A stretch of 8,392 nucleotides of DNA from Sulfurovum sp. (GTDB taxonomy: Bacteria; Campylobacterota; Campylobacteria; Campylobacterales; Sulfurovaceae). Position numbers and translations under genes: made by a program. The stretch's first letter is position 1, and every line of letters begins with the position of its first letter. The notes under the pieces are model-generated. The model worked only from the letters and a program-made list of their open reading frames with translations. It ran no database searches and was not told where the DNA came from. Positions 1-6,168 of this stretch are shown in pieces. Where the stretch lies: contig DYTG01000079.1 in assembly GCA_020726085.1 (NCBI GenBank), positions 1 through 8,392 on the forward strand. Direction: 5' to 3'.

Positions 1-21
1 TCAAACAGGTTTGCCTTTTTT
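1..21 (+). terminator. possible right arm of an upstream terminator
   Basis: The window opens with TCAAACAGGTTTGCC followed by a run of six T. A GC-containing arm leading straight into a T run is what the 3' half of a rho-independent terminator looks like. The matching left arm would lie outside the window. Inside the window only a poor 4-bp hairpin (CAAA/TTTG) can form, so this is inference from the window edge. The stretch from 22 to about 90 shows no gene. Confidence 0.3.
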
Positions 22-94
22 GATTGGATTATAGCACAAGAAAGTTGGCTTTGGTGATTTTTGTACTCATTTTAACGGACTCTTAAAGGGATTA

Positions 95-103
95 TGATAA
101 AAT
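95..103 (+). promoter_or_regulatory. extended -10 promoter of the large lipoprotein operon
   Basis: TGATAAAAT fits the extended -10 form TGnTANAAT used by the main sigma factor in Campylobacterota, where -35 boxes are usually weak. It predicts a start of transcription near 110 and a leader of about 20 bases. The ribosome binding site GGAG (120-123) lies 7 bases before the ATG at 131. The same TGn-TANAAT form recurs upstream of three other transcription units in this window. Confidence 0.5.
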
Positions 104-130
104 CTATATTTATAAATTTGGAGCTATTTG

Positions 131-3100
131 ATGTTTCGTTATATGTTATTGGTTGCATTGCTTTTGTTTTTAGCTAGTTGCGGTAGCTCACCCGCCAAAA
201 TTGAAAACAATGATAGCCCACCCGCTCCTATTGTTGTCAATAGCCCTCCGATAGCCAATGCAGATAGTGCTATTGTGATGATAAATAGCAAAAATTACAC
301 CCTTAAACTGCTCACGAACGATAAAGATGTCGATGGTGATACCCTCAAAATTGCAACCACCAGCAACCCCACACATGGTGTTATTGAGGTGCTGACAACC
401 TCTGTGCGTTATACTCCCGATCCCAATTTTGAGGGCATTGACTACATAAACTACTCCATTAGCGATGGTAAAGAGATTTCTCAAAAGGCTCTTGTCACTC
501 TCTACGTCGCTTCTCAAGCACAAGCACAAAAGCCTATTGGAATCGAAGATAGCGTCGCTATCACTCAAAATCAATCCATTACTCTTGATGTCTTAAGCAA
601 CGATTTGACCCCAGCAGACAAGCCATTAAGTATCAAAAGTACAACAGCTCCTTCTCATGGAACGCTCACGGTTTCAAACAATAAAATTCTCTATACTCCT
701 ATCAAAGATTATACAGGTTCAGATAGCTTTAGCTACACTCCTACTAACGGCTTTGAAGAGGGAAATAAGACGATGATTTATATTGTCATTGAGATGCCCA
801 ATATGCCTCCTCTTGGAATCAAAGACTCTGTAAGCGTCTATGAAAACAATAGCACGGTGATTGATGTTCTTGCCAACGATGTCGATCTCAACGGTGATAA
901 AATGGCGATTGACAAAATCTCTCAGCCTTATCATGGGATTACTTATGTTGAAAATGACAAAATCCTCTATATGCCTGCCAAAAACTATCACGGTGAGGAT
1001 AGCTTTACCTATACGCCCTATGATGGTCAAGAGATCGGTGTGGCGACATTGGTAAACATTGAAATCAAAGATATTGATTACGCTCCTGTGGGGGTAGAAG
1101 ATAACTTTAGTGTGGTTTCAAAAAAGATTCACTATCTGGATTTGTTGGCTAATGATATTAATGACGATAACGATACATTGAGCATCAAAAGTATCACACT
1201 GCCACGCTACGGTAGTGCCGTTATCAACAATGAGGGAACGATTACGTATGTATCCAATAGCGATTTTATAGGTATGGATAGTTTTGATTACGTTGTCACC
1301 GATGAGAGCGGCAAGAGTTCCAACGCTACAAGGGTTTGGGTTGATGTATTGCAAGTCATTCCCAATGCTTTGCCCATAGCTACGGATGATAATGCAACCA
1401 TCGTAGCCAATTCACAAGGTACGCTTATCAAGATATTTGCCAACGATAATGATAGTGACGGCGATACCCTATCGGTTGGATCTTTGGTGCAACCTCAAAA
1501 CGGTAATGTCGTGGTGGCTGAGGGGGGTGTAGCCTATACGCCTCGTGTGGGTTTTGTGGGCGAAGATAGCTTTGAGTATCGACCAAGTGATGGCAAAGAG
1601 GTAGGCGTAGTCGCCAAAGTAACGCTTCATGTTTCAGATGCCAATATTGCCCCCGTGGGAGTCGATGATACGATAGAATTTACCACCGTTGGCTCGGATT
1701 ATATTGATGTATTAGCCAATGACAGCGATGCAAACGGCGATACATTGAGTATTAAAATTGTCACTTCGCCCTCGCATGGCAGGGTAGAGTTGAGCCAAAA
1801 CAAGGTCATCTATACGCCTACGCAAGGCTACAATGGCAAAGATACCTTTACCTATCGCCCCTTTGATGGCAAGATAGAGGGTAATGTGACAAGCGTTGAG
1901 GTGTTGGTTGATTCGCAAGGTGGCGGAAGTGCTATTGATGGAAAAGTAACCTTTGATAGAGTACCCGTGACGCACATGGGGCTTGATTATGAGAACATTA
2001 CACAAGAACCCTCTCGTGGCGTGCTGGCGAGACTCTACGACAATGCAAACAAGCAACTCGATGAGACAACAACAGACGATAGCGGAAAGTATCGCTTTGA
2101 AAATCTTCAAACAGGAAAATCCTACAAAGTACGCATTTATGCCTATCTCAAAAGTGATAAATGGGATATTCGAGTCGTCGATAATGTCGATGGGAAATTG
2201 CAATATGCCATGGAGGGCAGTGTCGTAGAGCTCAACGAGACAACAAGCATCAGAGATTTCAATGCCCAATCGGGTTGGAACACGACTACCAATAGCTACA
2301 GCCAAAATCGTATCGCCGCACCCTTTGCGATCCTTAGCAATCTCTACAGTGCATTGCAAACCCTTCGAGAGGCAAATACCAAAGCATCCTTAAAGCCTTT
2401 AATGGTGAATTGGTCGACTGATAACAAGGCGGCAACGGGAGATAAAGATTTGGGTTATATTGGCACAAGCCACTACAGTCGTGAGGATAAAGAGTTGTGG
2501 ATATTAGGCGATGCCAATCGTGATACCGATGAGTACGATGTGAGTGTCGTTACCCATGAGTTTGGACACTATCTCAAAGCACAAGTGTCACGCCAAGATA
2601 GCATAGGAGGCAACCACAATATCTCTTCTAAGCTTGATCCTCGTTTGGCGTACGAAGAGGGGTGGTGCAATGCCTTTGCGGGAATCGTACATCGTACACC
2701 TATCTACATTGATACCACAGGACCCACACAAGGTTACAGTTCTGTTTTTGATTTGGAAAACGATGGCTACGGCGAAAAAGGGTGGTTTAATGAAGGTTCT
2801 ATCCATCGTATCTTGTACGACCTTTTTGACGATGACAACGAAGCACACGATATCGTTTCATTGGGGTTTGCACCGTTGTACAATGTGGCTGCCAACATTG
2901 AGACGAAGTATCCAGCCTTTTTGACGATTTTTACTTTTATTACGGGACTTAAGCAACTCGATCCTAGCAATAGCAATGCCATTGATGCGATTTTGAACCA
3001 TGAAGATATTGCTCCTATTGTCGATTACTATGGTTCAAACCAACTCAATGATGGGGGCAATGCAGATACTCTACCCATCTACAAGAGTATTGCTATCAAA

Positions 3101-3493
3101 CAAACCAAACGTTTTTGCACACAAACCACACTGGGCAGTACCAATCGATTGCTAAACCGTGTACTTATCAAAGTCGATATTCCAAGTAGCAGTGACTATT
3201 TGATTAAATTTACTCAAGTTGCTTCAGTCAGTGGAGCAAAGCTAGAGGGTGATGGGGATTTTGAGGTATTTAAAACTTCACCCATTACCAAACTAGGCGG
3301 TGCCTACAATAGACGAACCGCAAGTGAATACAAAACGTTAGAGCTTAGCAAAGGATTGCACATCATTGATCTCTTTGATTACAACAATGCAACCAAAAGC
3401 TGTTTTGATCTCTACATCGAAGAGGATAACAATTTCTTTGAAGATGTATGGGATTCGCTTTTTGGCTTACAAAATAATGAGGAGATTCAATGA
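131..3493 (+). CDS. large lipoprotein with six cadherin-like repeats and a zinc-metalloprotease-like domain
   Basis: This is a 1120-residue predicted lipoprotein. The signal peptide ends in a lipobox LASC with the lipidated Cys at 17, so the protein should be anchored in the envelope, probably at the cell surface. Six tandem repeats of about 93 residues start near 39, 135, 227, 319, 415 and 508. Each runs from a P-[IV]-G/A-x-[ED]-D start through LAND, a D-x-D-x-GD-x-L calcium-type loop, P-x-HG and a YTP...DSF-x-Y-x-P-x-DG end, typical of Big_9/cadherin-like 'tandem-95' domains. A carboxypeptidase-regulatory/SdrB-like beta domain follows (about 598-720, with DDSGKYRFENL). The next region carries HEFGH (809-813) and, 30 residues later, EEGW (842-845), the pattern of a gluzincin-type metallopeptidase. 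The C-terminal beta region holds two lone cysteines, C996 and C1091, which could form a disulfide. ATG 131 is preferred over TTG 128 because it gives 7-base spacing from GGAG. The stop overlaps the next gene (ATGA). Adhesin plus protease is inferred; the substrate is unknown. Confidence 0.85.
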   Translation: MFRYMLLVALLLFLASCGSSPAKIENNDSPPAPIVVNSPPIANADSAIVMINSKNYTLKLLTNDKDVDGDTLKIATTSNPTHGVIEVLTTSVRYTPDPNFEGIDYINYSISDGKEISQKALVTLYVASQAQAQKPIGIEDSVAITQNQSITLDVLSNDLTPADKPLSIKSTTAPSHGTLTVSNNKILYTPIKDYTGSDSFSYTPTNGFEEGNKTMIYIVIEMPNMPPLGIKDSVSVYENNSTVIDVLANDVDLNGDKMAIDKISQPYHGITYVENDKILYMPAKNYHGEDSFTYTPYDGQEIGVATLVNIEIKDIDYAPVGVEDNFSVVSKKIHYLDLLANDINDDNDTLSIKSITLPRYGSAVINNEGTITYVSNSDFIGMDSFDYVVTDESGKSSNATRVWVDVLQVIPNALPIATDDNATIVANSQGTLIKIFANDNDSDGDTLSVGSLVQPQNGNVVVAEGGVAYTPRVGFVGEDSFEYRPSDGKEVGVVAKVTLHVSDANIAPVGVDDTIEFTTVGSDYIDVLANDSDANGDTLSIKIVTSPSHGRVELSQNKVIYTPTQGYNGKDTFTYRPFDGKIEGNVTSVEVLVDSQGGGSAIDGKVTFDRVPVTHMGLDYENITQEPSRGVLARLYDNANKQLDETTTDDSGKYRFENLQTGKSYKVRIYAYLKSDKWDIRVVDNVDGKLQYAMEGSVVELNETTSIRDFNAQSGWNTTTNSYSQNRIAAPFAILSNLYSALQTLREANTKASLKPLMVNWSTDNKAATGDKDLGYIGTSHYSREDKELWILGDANRDTDEYDVSVVTHEFGHYLKAQVSRQDSIGGNHNISSKLDPRLAYEEGWCNAFAGIVHRTPIYIDTTGPTQGYSSVFDLENDGYGEKGWFNEGSIHRILYDLFDDDNEAHDIVSLGFAPLYNVAANIETKYPAFLTIFTFITGLKQLDPSNSNAIDAILNHEDIAPIVDYYGSNQLNDGGNADTLPIYKSIAIKQTKRFCTQTTLGSTNRLLNRVLIKVDIPSSSDYLIKFTQVASVSGAKLEGDGDFEVFKTSPITKLGGAYNRRTASEYKTLELSKGLHIIDLFDYNNATKSCFDLYIEEDNNFFEDVWDSLFGLQNNEEIQ

Positions 3494-3984
3494 AAAAAGG
3501 CATACTATTTACAGCATTGGCAACTCTAGCTCTCTTTGCTAATCCATCGCACCATCATGGAACATCACCCGTGAGTTGCTCCAAACCCTCAAGTTATCTC
3601 TCTATGGATTTCAACCATTCGGTTTTGGAACTCAATCAAGCCATTGAGACTACCATCACACTCACAAGCGAAATGGGTACTAAAATGGCTCATTATCAAG
3701 TGGTTGTCGATGAGAGATTGGAGCTTTTGCAAGAAGATGCAGACAAAACAGAGCGGGTTGATTACGATAAAGTAGTGATTAGGCTCACAACATTAGCCAA
3801 CGCAGAAGATGACTATTTTATCACCATCTATGCACAAACCTATGCTATTGATGAGCCTTTGGCTATGCGATACACTACTTTGCTTGTACCTATCCAAATA
3901 GGCAAAAGAAGTGTGCGAGAACTCCGAAGTTTAGACAAAGAAGAGAGACTCAAAATCTATCACGGCATGGAGAGTATACGATAA
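3490..3984 (+). CDS. small secreted protein with N-terminal His triplet, coupled to the large lipoprotein
   Basis: This 164-residue protein belongs to no family I recognise. A short lysine-bearing start and a hydrophobic stretch (ILFTALATLALFA) form a classical signal peptide with likely cleavage after FA near residue 17. There is no lipobox, so the mature protein is probably periplasmic or secreted. The mature N terminus carries HHH and then a single Cys (SCSKP), which could bind metal or attach to a partner. The middle, with alternating beta-like stretches such as ETTITLT and HYQVVVD, looks like an Ig-type beta sandwich. The C terminus is charged (KEERLKIYHGMESIR). The ATG overlaps the TGA of the upstream gene, and GAGGAG (3479-3484) lies 5 bases before it, so translation is coupled and the two products are probably made in fixed proportion. 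A helper, inhibitor or surface partner of the protease-like lipoprotein is an inference only. Confidence 0.75.
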   Translation: MKKGILFTALATLALFANPSHHHGTSPVSCSKPSSYLSMDFNHSVLELNQAIETTITLTSEMGTKMAHYQVVVDERLELLQEDADKTERVDYDKVVIRLTTLANAEDDYFITIYAQTYAIDEPLAMRYTTLLVPIQIGKRSVRELRSLDKEERLKIYHGMESIR

Positions 3985-3986
3985 AT

Positions 3987-4021
3987 AAAAAGGTGAGGTT
4001 GAATGCCTTGCTTTTTGTTTT
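3987..4021 (+). terminator. rho-independent terminator of the lipoprotein operon
   Basis: GTGAGG (3993-3998) pairs with CCTTGC (4006-4011), with two G-T wobbles, around a 7-base loop. The stem can be lengthened by an A run (3987-3991) pairing with the following TTTTT if one G is bulged. The tail continues as TTTTTGTTTTG. It starts just after the stop codon of the small secreted protein. On the minus strand the wobbles become mismatches, but a shorter AAGG/CCTT stem followed by TTTTTATTT remains, so it could also weakly end the tRNA transcript arriving from the right. Confidence 0.5.
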
Positions 4022-4051
4022 GTTGCTATTTTTAAGTTGAATTGATTGGAA

Positions 4052-4126
4052 TGGTGACCCCAAGGAGATTCGAACTCCTGTAACCAGGATGAAAACCTGG
4101 GATCCTTACCGCTAGACGATGGGGCC
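4052..4126 (-). tRNA. tRNA-Glu (anticodon UUC), downstream copy
   Basis: Read on the minus strand, the 75 bases fold as a complete tRNA. The acceptor stem is GGCCCCA with TGGGGTC (one G-T pair). A D arm GTC...GAT follows, then anticodon stem CCAGG/CCTGG around loop TTTTCAT, which places anticodon TTC (Glu). The T arm is AGGAG-TTCGAAT-CTCCT, then discriminator A and an encoded CCA. This copy is transcribed second, 35 bases after its identical twin, and lies nearest the terminator region. Confidence 0.95.
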
Positions 4127-4161
4127 AACAAACAATGAAAGAGAATGTAAATCTATTTAGA

Positions 4162-4236
4162 TGGTGACCCCAAGGAGATTCGAACTCCTGTAACCAGGAT
4201 GAAAACCTGGGATCCTTACCGCTAGACGATGGGGCC
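4162..4236 (-). tRNA. tRNA-Glu (anticodon UUC), promoter-proximal copy
   Basis: It is identical base for base to the other tRNA-Glu, including the encoded CCA, with the same cloverleaf and TTC anticodon. Identity extends one base beyond the gene on each side, which is a sign of recent duplication or of gene conversion. A TGGTATAAT extended -10 on the minus strand (4260-4268) would start the transcript about 15-18 bases before the mature 5' end, so the two copies are probably processed from one precursor. Confidence 0.95.
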
Positions 4237-4259
4237 ACTTCAAAACTAAATGGACTGAA

Positions 4260-4268
4260 ATTATACCA
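4260..4268 (-). promoter_or_regulatory. extended -10 promoter of the tRNA-Glu pair
   Basis: On the minus strand this reads TGGTATAAT, a perfect TGn-TATAAT. The predicted start near 4253 leaves a short 5' leader before the first tRNA at 4236. It faces away from the promoter at 4295-4303. Confidence 0.65.
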
Positions 4269-4271
4269 AAT

Positions 4272-4293
4272 AAACCTTAGATAAACTTTAAAT
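4272..4293 (+). repeat. two 11-base direct repeats between divergent promoters
   Basis: AAACCTTAGAT (4272-4282) is followed without a gap by AAACTTTAAAT (4283-4293), matching at 9 of 11 positions. An 11-base period is about one DNA helical turn, so both units would face the same side of the helix. They fill the whole space between the two divergent -10 boxes. A regulator or architectural-protein site is possible, but low-complexity AT-rich sequence could also give this by chance. Confidence 0.35.
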
Positions 4294-4294
4294 A

Positions 4295-4303
4295 TGGTAC
4301 AAT
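4295..4303 (+). promoter_or_regulatory. extended -10 promoter of the small lipoprotein gene
   Basis: TGGTACAAT fits TGn-TANAAT. The predicted start near 4310 leaves a leader of only about 16 bases, just enough for the AAGGAG ribosome binding site at 4313-4318. It is divergent from the tRNA promoter. Confidence 0.55.
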
Positions 4304-4325
4304 TCAATAAAAAAGGAGAATTTTT

Positions 4326-4817
4326 TTGAACCGATTTCTTTTTACATCAAAATCTCTTATGCTTCTCTTTGTAGTAATGCTTTTGGGATGCACAAAACCT
4401 AGCTATCAAACCCAAAAAAGTGCTTTGATACTTATCAAGACTCCCTATCTCAAATACGCCGATATGGGCTTCATTTATCAAGGCAAAGAGAGCAGCAAAG
4501 TCGAAATTTACGCCAACGCTCAACCTGTCTTTGTGTTGAGTATCTATCCCAATAGTATCTGTATGGATAAGCTAAAATGCCTCGAACCGAGTCGTTTTAA
4601 TGAGCAATTTTTATCCTCGCACTACCCCAAAGATCTCTTAAGCAATATTTTCAACCAAAAGCCCATCTTTGATGCCCAAAACCTCACACAAACACCCAAT
4701 GGCTTCAAACAACGCATCAAAACCCAAAATGTCGATATTGCCTACAGCACAATAGGCGATAGAACGATTTTTAGGGATAACACCAATAAAGTGGCGATAA
4801 AGATAAGTGGGCAGTAA
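4326..4817 (+). CDS. small lipoprotein of unknown function
   Basis: This 163-residue predicted lipoprotein has a positively charged start, a hydrophobic core LMLLFVVM and a lipobox LLGC with the lipidated Cys at 22. The TTG at 4326 is chosen because AAGGAG (4313-4318) lies 7 bases upstream and because this start gives the Arg and Lys residues of a proper signal peptide. The first in-frame ATG, at residue 12, would fall inside the hydrophobic core. The mature part begins with a strand-rich region (KTPYLKYADMGFIYQ), has a Cys pair spaced ICMDKLKC, and ends in beta-like stretches. It resembles the small conserved envelope lipoproteins of Campylobacterota, but that is an impression from memory, not a match. 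No enzyme motif is visible. It appears to be a single-gene unit with its own promoter. Confidence 0.75.
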   Translation: MNRFLFTSKSLMLLFVVMLLGCTKPSYQTQKSALILIKTPYLKYADMGFIYQGKESSKVEIYANAQPVFVLSIYPNSICMDKLKCLEPSRFNEQFLSSHYPKDLLSNIFNQKPIFDAQNLTQTPNGFKQRIKTQNVDIAYSTIGDRTIFRDNTNKVAIKISGQ

Positions 4818-4828
4818 AATAAATATTA

Positions 4829-4837
4829 TGCTACAAT
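4829..4837 (+). promoter_or_regulatory. extended -10 promoter of the AAA ATPase gene
   Basis: TGCTACAAT fits TGn-TANAAT in the 43-base gap after the lipoprotein stop. The predicted start lies near 4844. The ribosome binding site is weak, only GGAA at 4852-4855, so expression is probably low. No terminator is visible between the lipoprotein gene and this site, so read-through is possible. Confidence 0.45.
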
Positions 4838-4860
4838 AATTACAAAACAATGGAACAATT

Positions 4861-5985
4861 ATGCAACTCAAACGACTCTATATCCACAACTACAAAAGCT
4901 TTTACGATACGACCATAGAATTGGGTAAATTTAATATTGTGGTAGGTGAAAACAATAGTGGTAAGAGTAATTTGATTGATGTGTTGGAGTTTATTTCAAT
5001 TGTTCAGCTCAAAGGGTATGAACAAGCTATCTTAGAAAAAGATGGTTATGAGAAAATTTTCAACTATAATTATAACGACAGCGAACCAATCATTATTGAG
5101 ATTGTTGTAGTTGAGACACCTTTTGTTATAAAAAGACGATTTACTTTTAATGCAGATATTCAGACTATTTCCACTGCTCACTATTATGTTTATGATAACA
5201 ATGAACGATTATTAGAAATATCAGCATTTAGACGTAATAAAATATTAGAAATTGAAAAATATAAAAAATTTAAATGTGAAATTGAGAGTTTAGAACTTGA
5301 TTCAAATACGGCTTTTAAGCTTGCTAGTTTAAATATGAACTTAATATTTTCATTGTTTAGCAAAACATACGCTTTTAATACCCAAACTATTCGTAATGAA
5401 TCCCAAAAAAAAGCTACTAAAGAGTTACAAAAAGATGGTGTAAACCTTGGAAAAAATCTTTTTGAACTTAGACAAAAAAGTCCTAATGATTTTGAAATTA
5501 TTTCTAATTCAATGATAACGACAGTTAATGAAATTGATGGTATTGATGTGCAAGAGACATTTGGAAATTATTTGATTGGCTTCAAGGAGACCAATAAAAT
5601 AATCGGTATGGATATGGTCTCTGATGGCACGATTAATCTACTCGCTACAATGACAGCACTGCATCAAACGGAAGGTCTTTTAAATGTGTTAATAGCTTTC
5701 GATGAACCCGAACGACATCTACACTTAAAAGCCGTCAATTATCTACTAGAAGCATTTAGAAGCAATGAAAAACAGATTTTAATTACCACTCACTCCACAG
5801 AGATACTTAAACACGCCAATATCGAAGAGATTATCTTTGTCTATCGTGATAGCGATGGGGATACCCAAGCCATTCGAGCCGATGAGATACCTAATCTTGA
5901 AAAGAAAATGGAGAGTCTAGGTTATGAACGCCCTATGACATTGGATGAGTTGATAGGTTGTCGTATAGTGGGTGATTTTGAATGA
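4861..5985 (+). CDS. AAA_21/OLD-like ATPase, probable part of a defence module
   Basis: This 374-residue cytosolic ATPase is of the SMC/OLD-related type (AAA_21, COG4637-like). It opens with the usual strand-helix entry (LKRLYIHNYKSF) and has Walker A GENNSGKSN at 29-37. The ABC-type signature is MVSDGTINLLA at 252-262 and Walker B is VLIAFDEPERHLH at 276-288 (D281, E282). A switch His sits in ITTHST (H311). The region between the two halves (about 45-235) is where these proteins carry a variable coiled or helical insert. Members usually work with a nuclease or TOPRIM partner in anti-phage systems such as OLD, Gabija, PARIS and RloA/RloB. The next ORF starts on an ATGA overlap and begins like such a partner. 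By hand count, 5041-5520 is about 26% GC, against about 40% for 5701-5940, so the insert may have a separate history. All nucleotide-binding motifs are intact. A role in defence is inferred from family and neighbour. Confidence 0.8.
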   Translation: MQLKRLYIHNYKSFYDTTIELGKFNIVVGENNSGKSNLIDVLEFISIVQLKGYEQAILEKDGYEKIFNYNYNDSEPIIIEIVVVETPFVIKRRFTFNADIQTISTAHYYVYDNNERLLEISAFRRNKILEIEKYKKFKCEIESLELDSNTAFKLASLNMNLIFSLFSKTYAFNTQTIRNESQKKATKELQKDGVNLGKNLFELRQKSPNDFEIISNSMITTVNEIDGIDVQETFGNYLIGFKETNKIIGMDMVSDGTINLLATMTALHQTEGLLNVLIAFDEPERHLHLKAVNYLLEAFRSNEKQILITTHSTEILKHANIEEIIFVYRDSDGDTQAIRADEIPNLEKKMESLGYERPMTLDELIGCRIVGDFE

Positions 5986-6152
5986 GAAAAAAGAAATCCA
6001 ATAAAAAAGTCAAAGATTACAGTGACACAATTTTATTGATTGTTGAAAACAGTGAAGTAGAGTTTTTTAAGCAATACTTCAATCAATTTTTATATAAAAA
6101 CTACTCTATCAAATCACTACAATTTTTTGTAGATAAACTAAAATCCCTTTAA
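5982..6152 (+). CDS. 56-residue stub of a TOPRIM/RloB-like partner (probable pseudogene)
   Basis: The ATG overlaps the TGA of the ATPase gene (ATGA), the arrangement seen for ATPase-effector pairs. The product starts with a basic stretch (MRKKKSNKK) and then TILLIVENSEVEFFKQYF. That resembles the first strand and acidic motif of TOPRIM/RloB-type proteins, where VEG-x-x-[ED]-x-x-FF is usual; here the Gly is Asn (VEN). It ends after LQFFVDKLKSL with TAA and an in-phase TAG. RloB and AriB-type effectors are normally 200-300 residues, so most of the domain, including the DxD motif, is missing. An internal deletion joining the first ~45 codons to a short tail would explain it, but a genuine small protein cannot be excluded. 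Hand-counted GC is about 24% over 6001-6120. A 16-base inverted repeat, CTACAA-TTTT-TTGTAG (6117-6132), lies near its end. Confidence 0.5.
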   Translation: MRKKKSNKKVKDYSDTILLIVENSEVEFFKQYFNQFLYKNYSIKSLQFFVDKLKSL

Positions 6153-6168
6153 TAGGTAAATCATAAAC

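Noticed and set aside
128..130. TTG start for the large lipoprotein
   Set aside because: The ATG directly after it has better spacing (7 bases) from GGAG and gives the same signal peptide.
245..1900. DNA repeat array or CRISPR-like structure in the first gene
   Set aside because: The roughly 280-base periodicity is the protein repeat of the cadherin-like domains. The DNA units have diverged and no short identical repeats with spacers exist.
1712..2359. 215-codon open frame on the minus strand inside the large lipoprotein gene
   Set aside because: It lies wholly antisense to a gene with clear domains and motifs. Its Cys/Ile-rich composition reflects reversed Asp/Asn/Ser codons, and no ribosome binding site is visible.
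3931..4307. Minus-strand open frames across the tRNA pair with a repeated protein segment
   Set aside because: The repeated peptide is simply the two tRNA-Glu genes translated. There is no signal peptide, ribosome binding site or family resemblance.
4326..4817. Lipoprotein and AAA ATPase as one operon
   Set aside because: A separate TGCTACAAT -10 box lies in the gap, and base composition differs. Read-through remains possible because no terminator is seen.
6117..6132. Hairpin CTACAA-TTTT-TTGTAG as a terminator
   Set aside because: The stem is only 6 bp and AT-rich, and no T run follows it. It could still be a minor regulatory or junction element.
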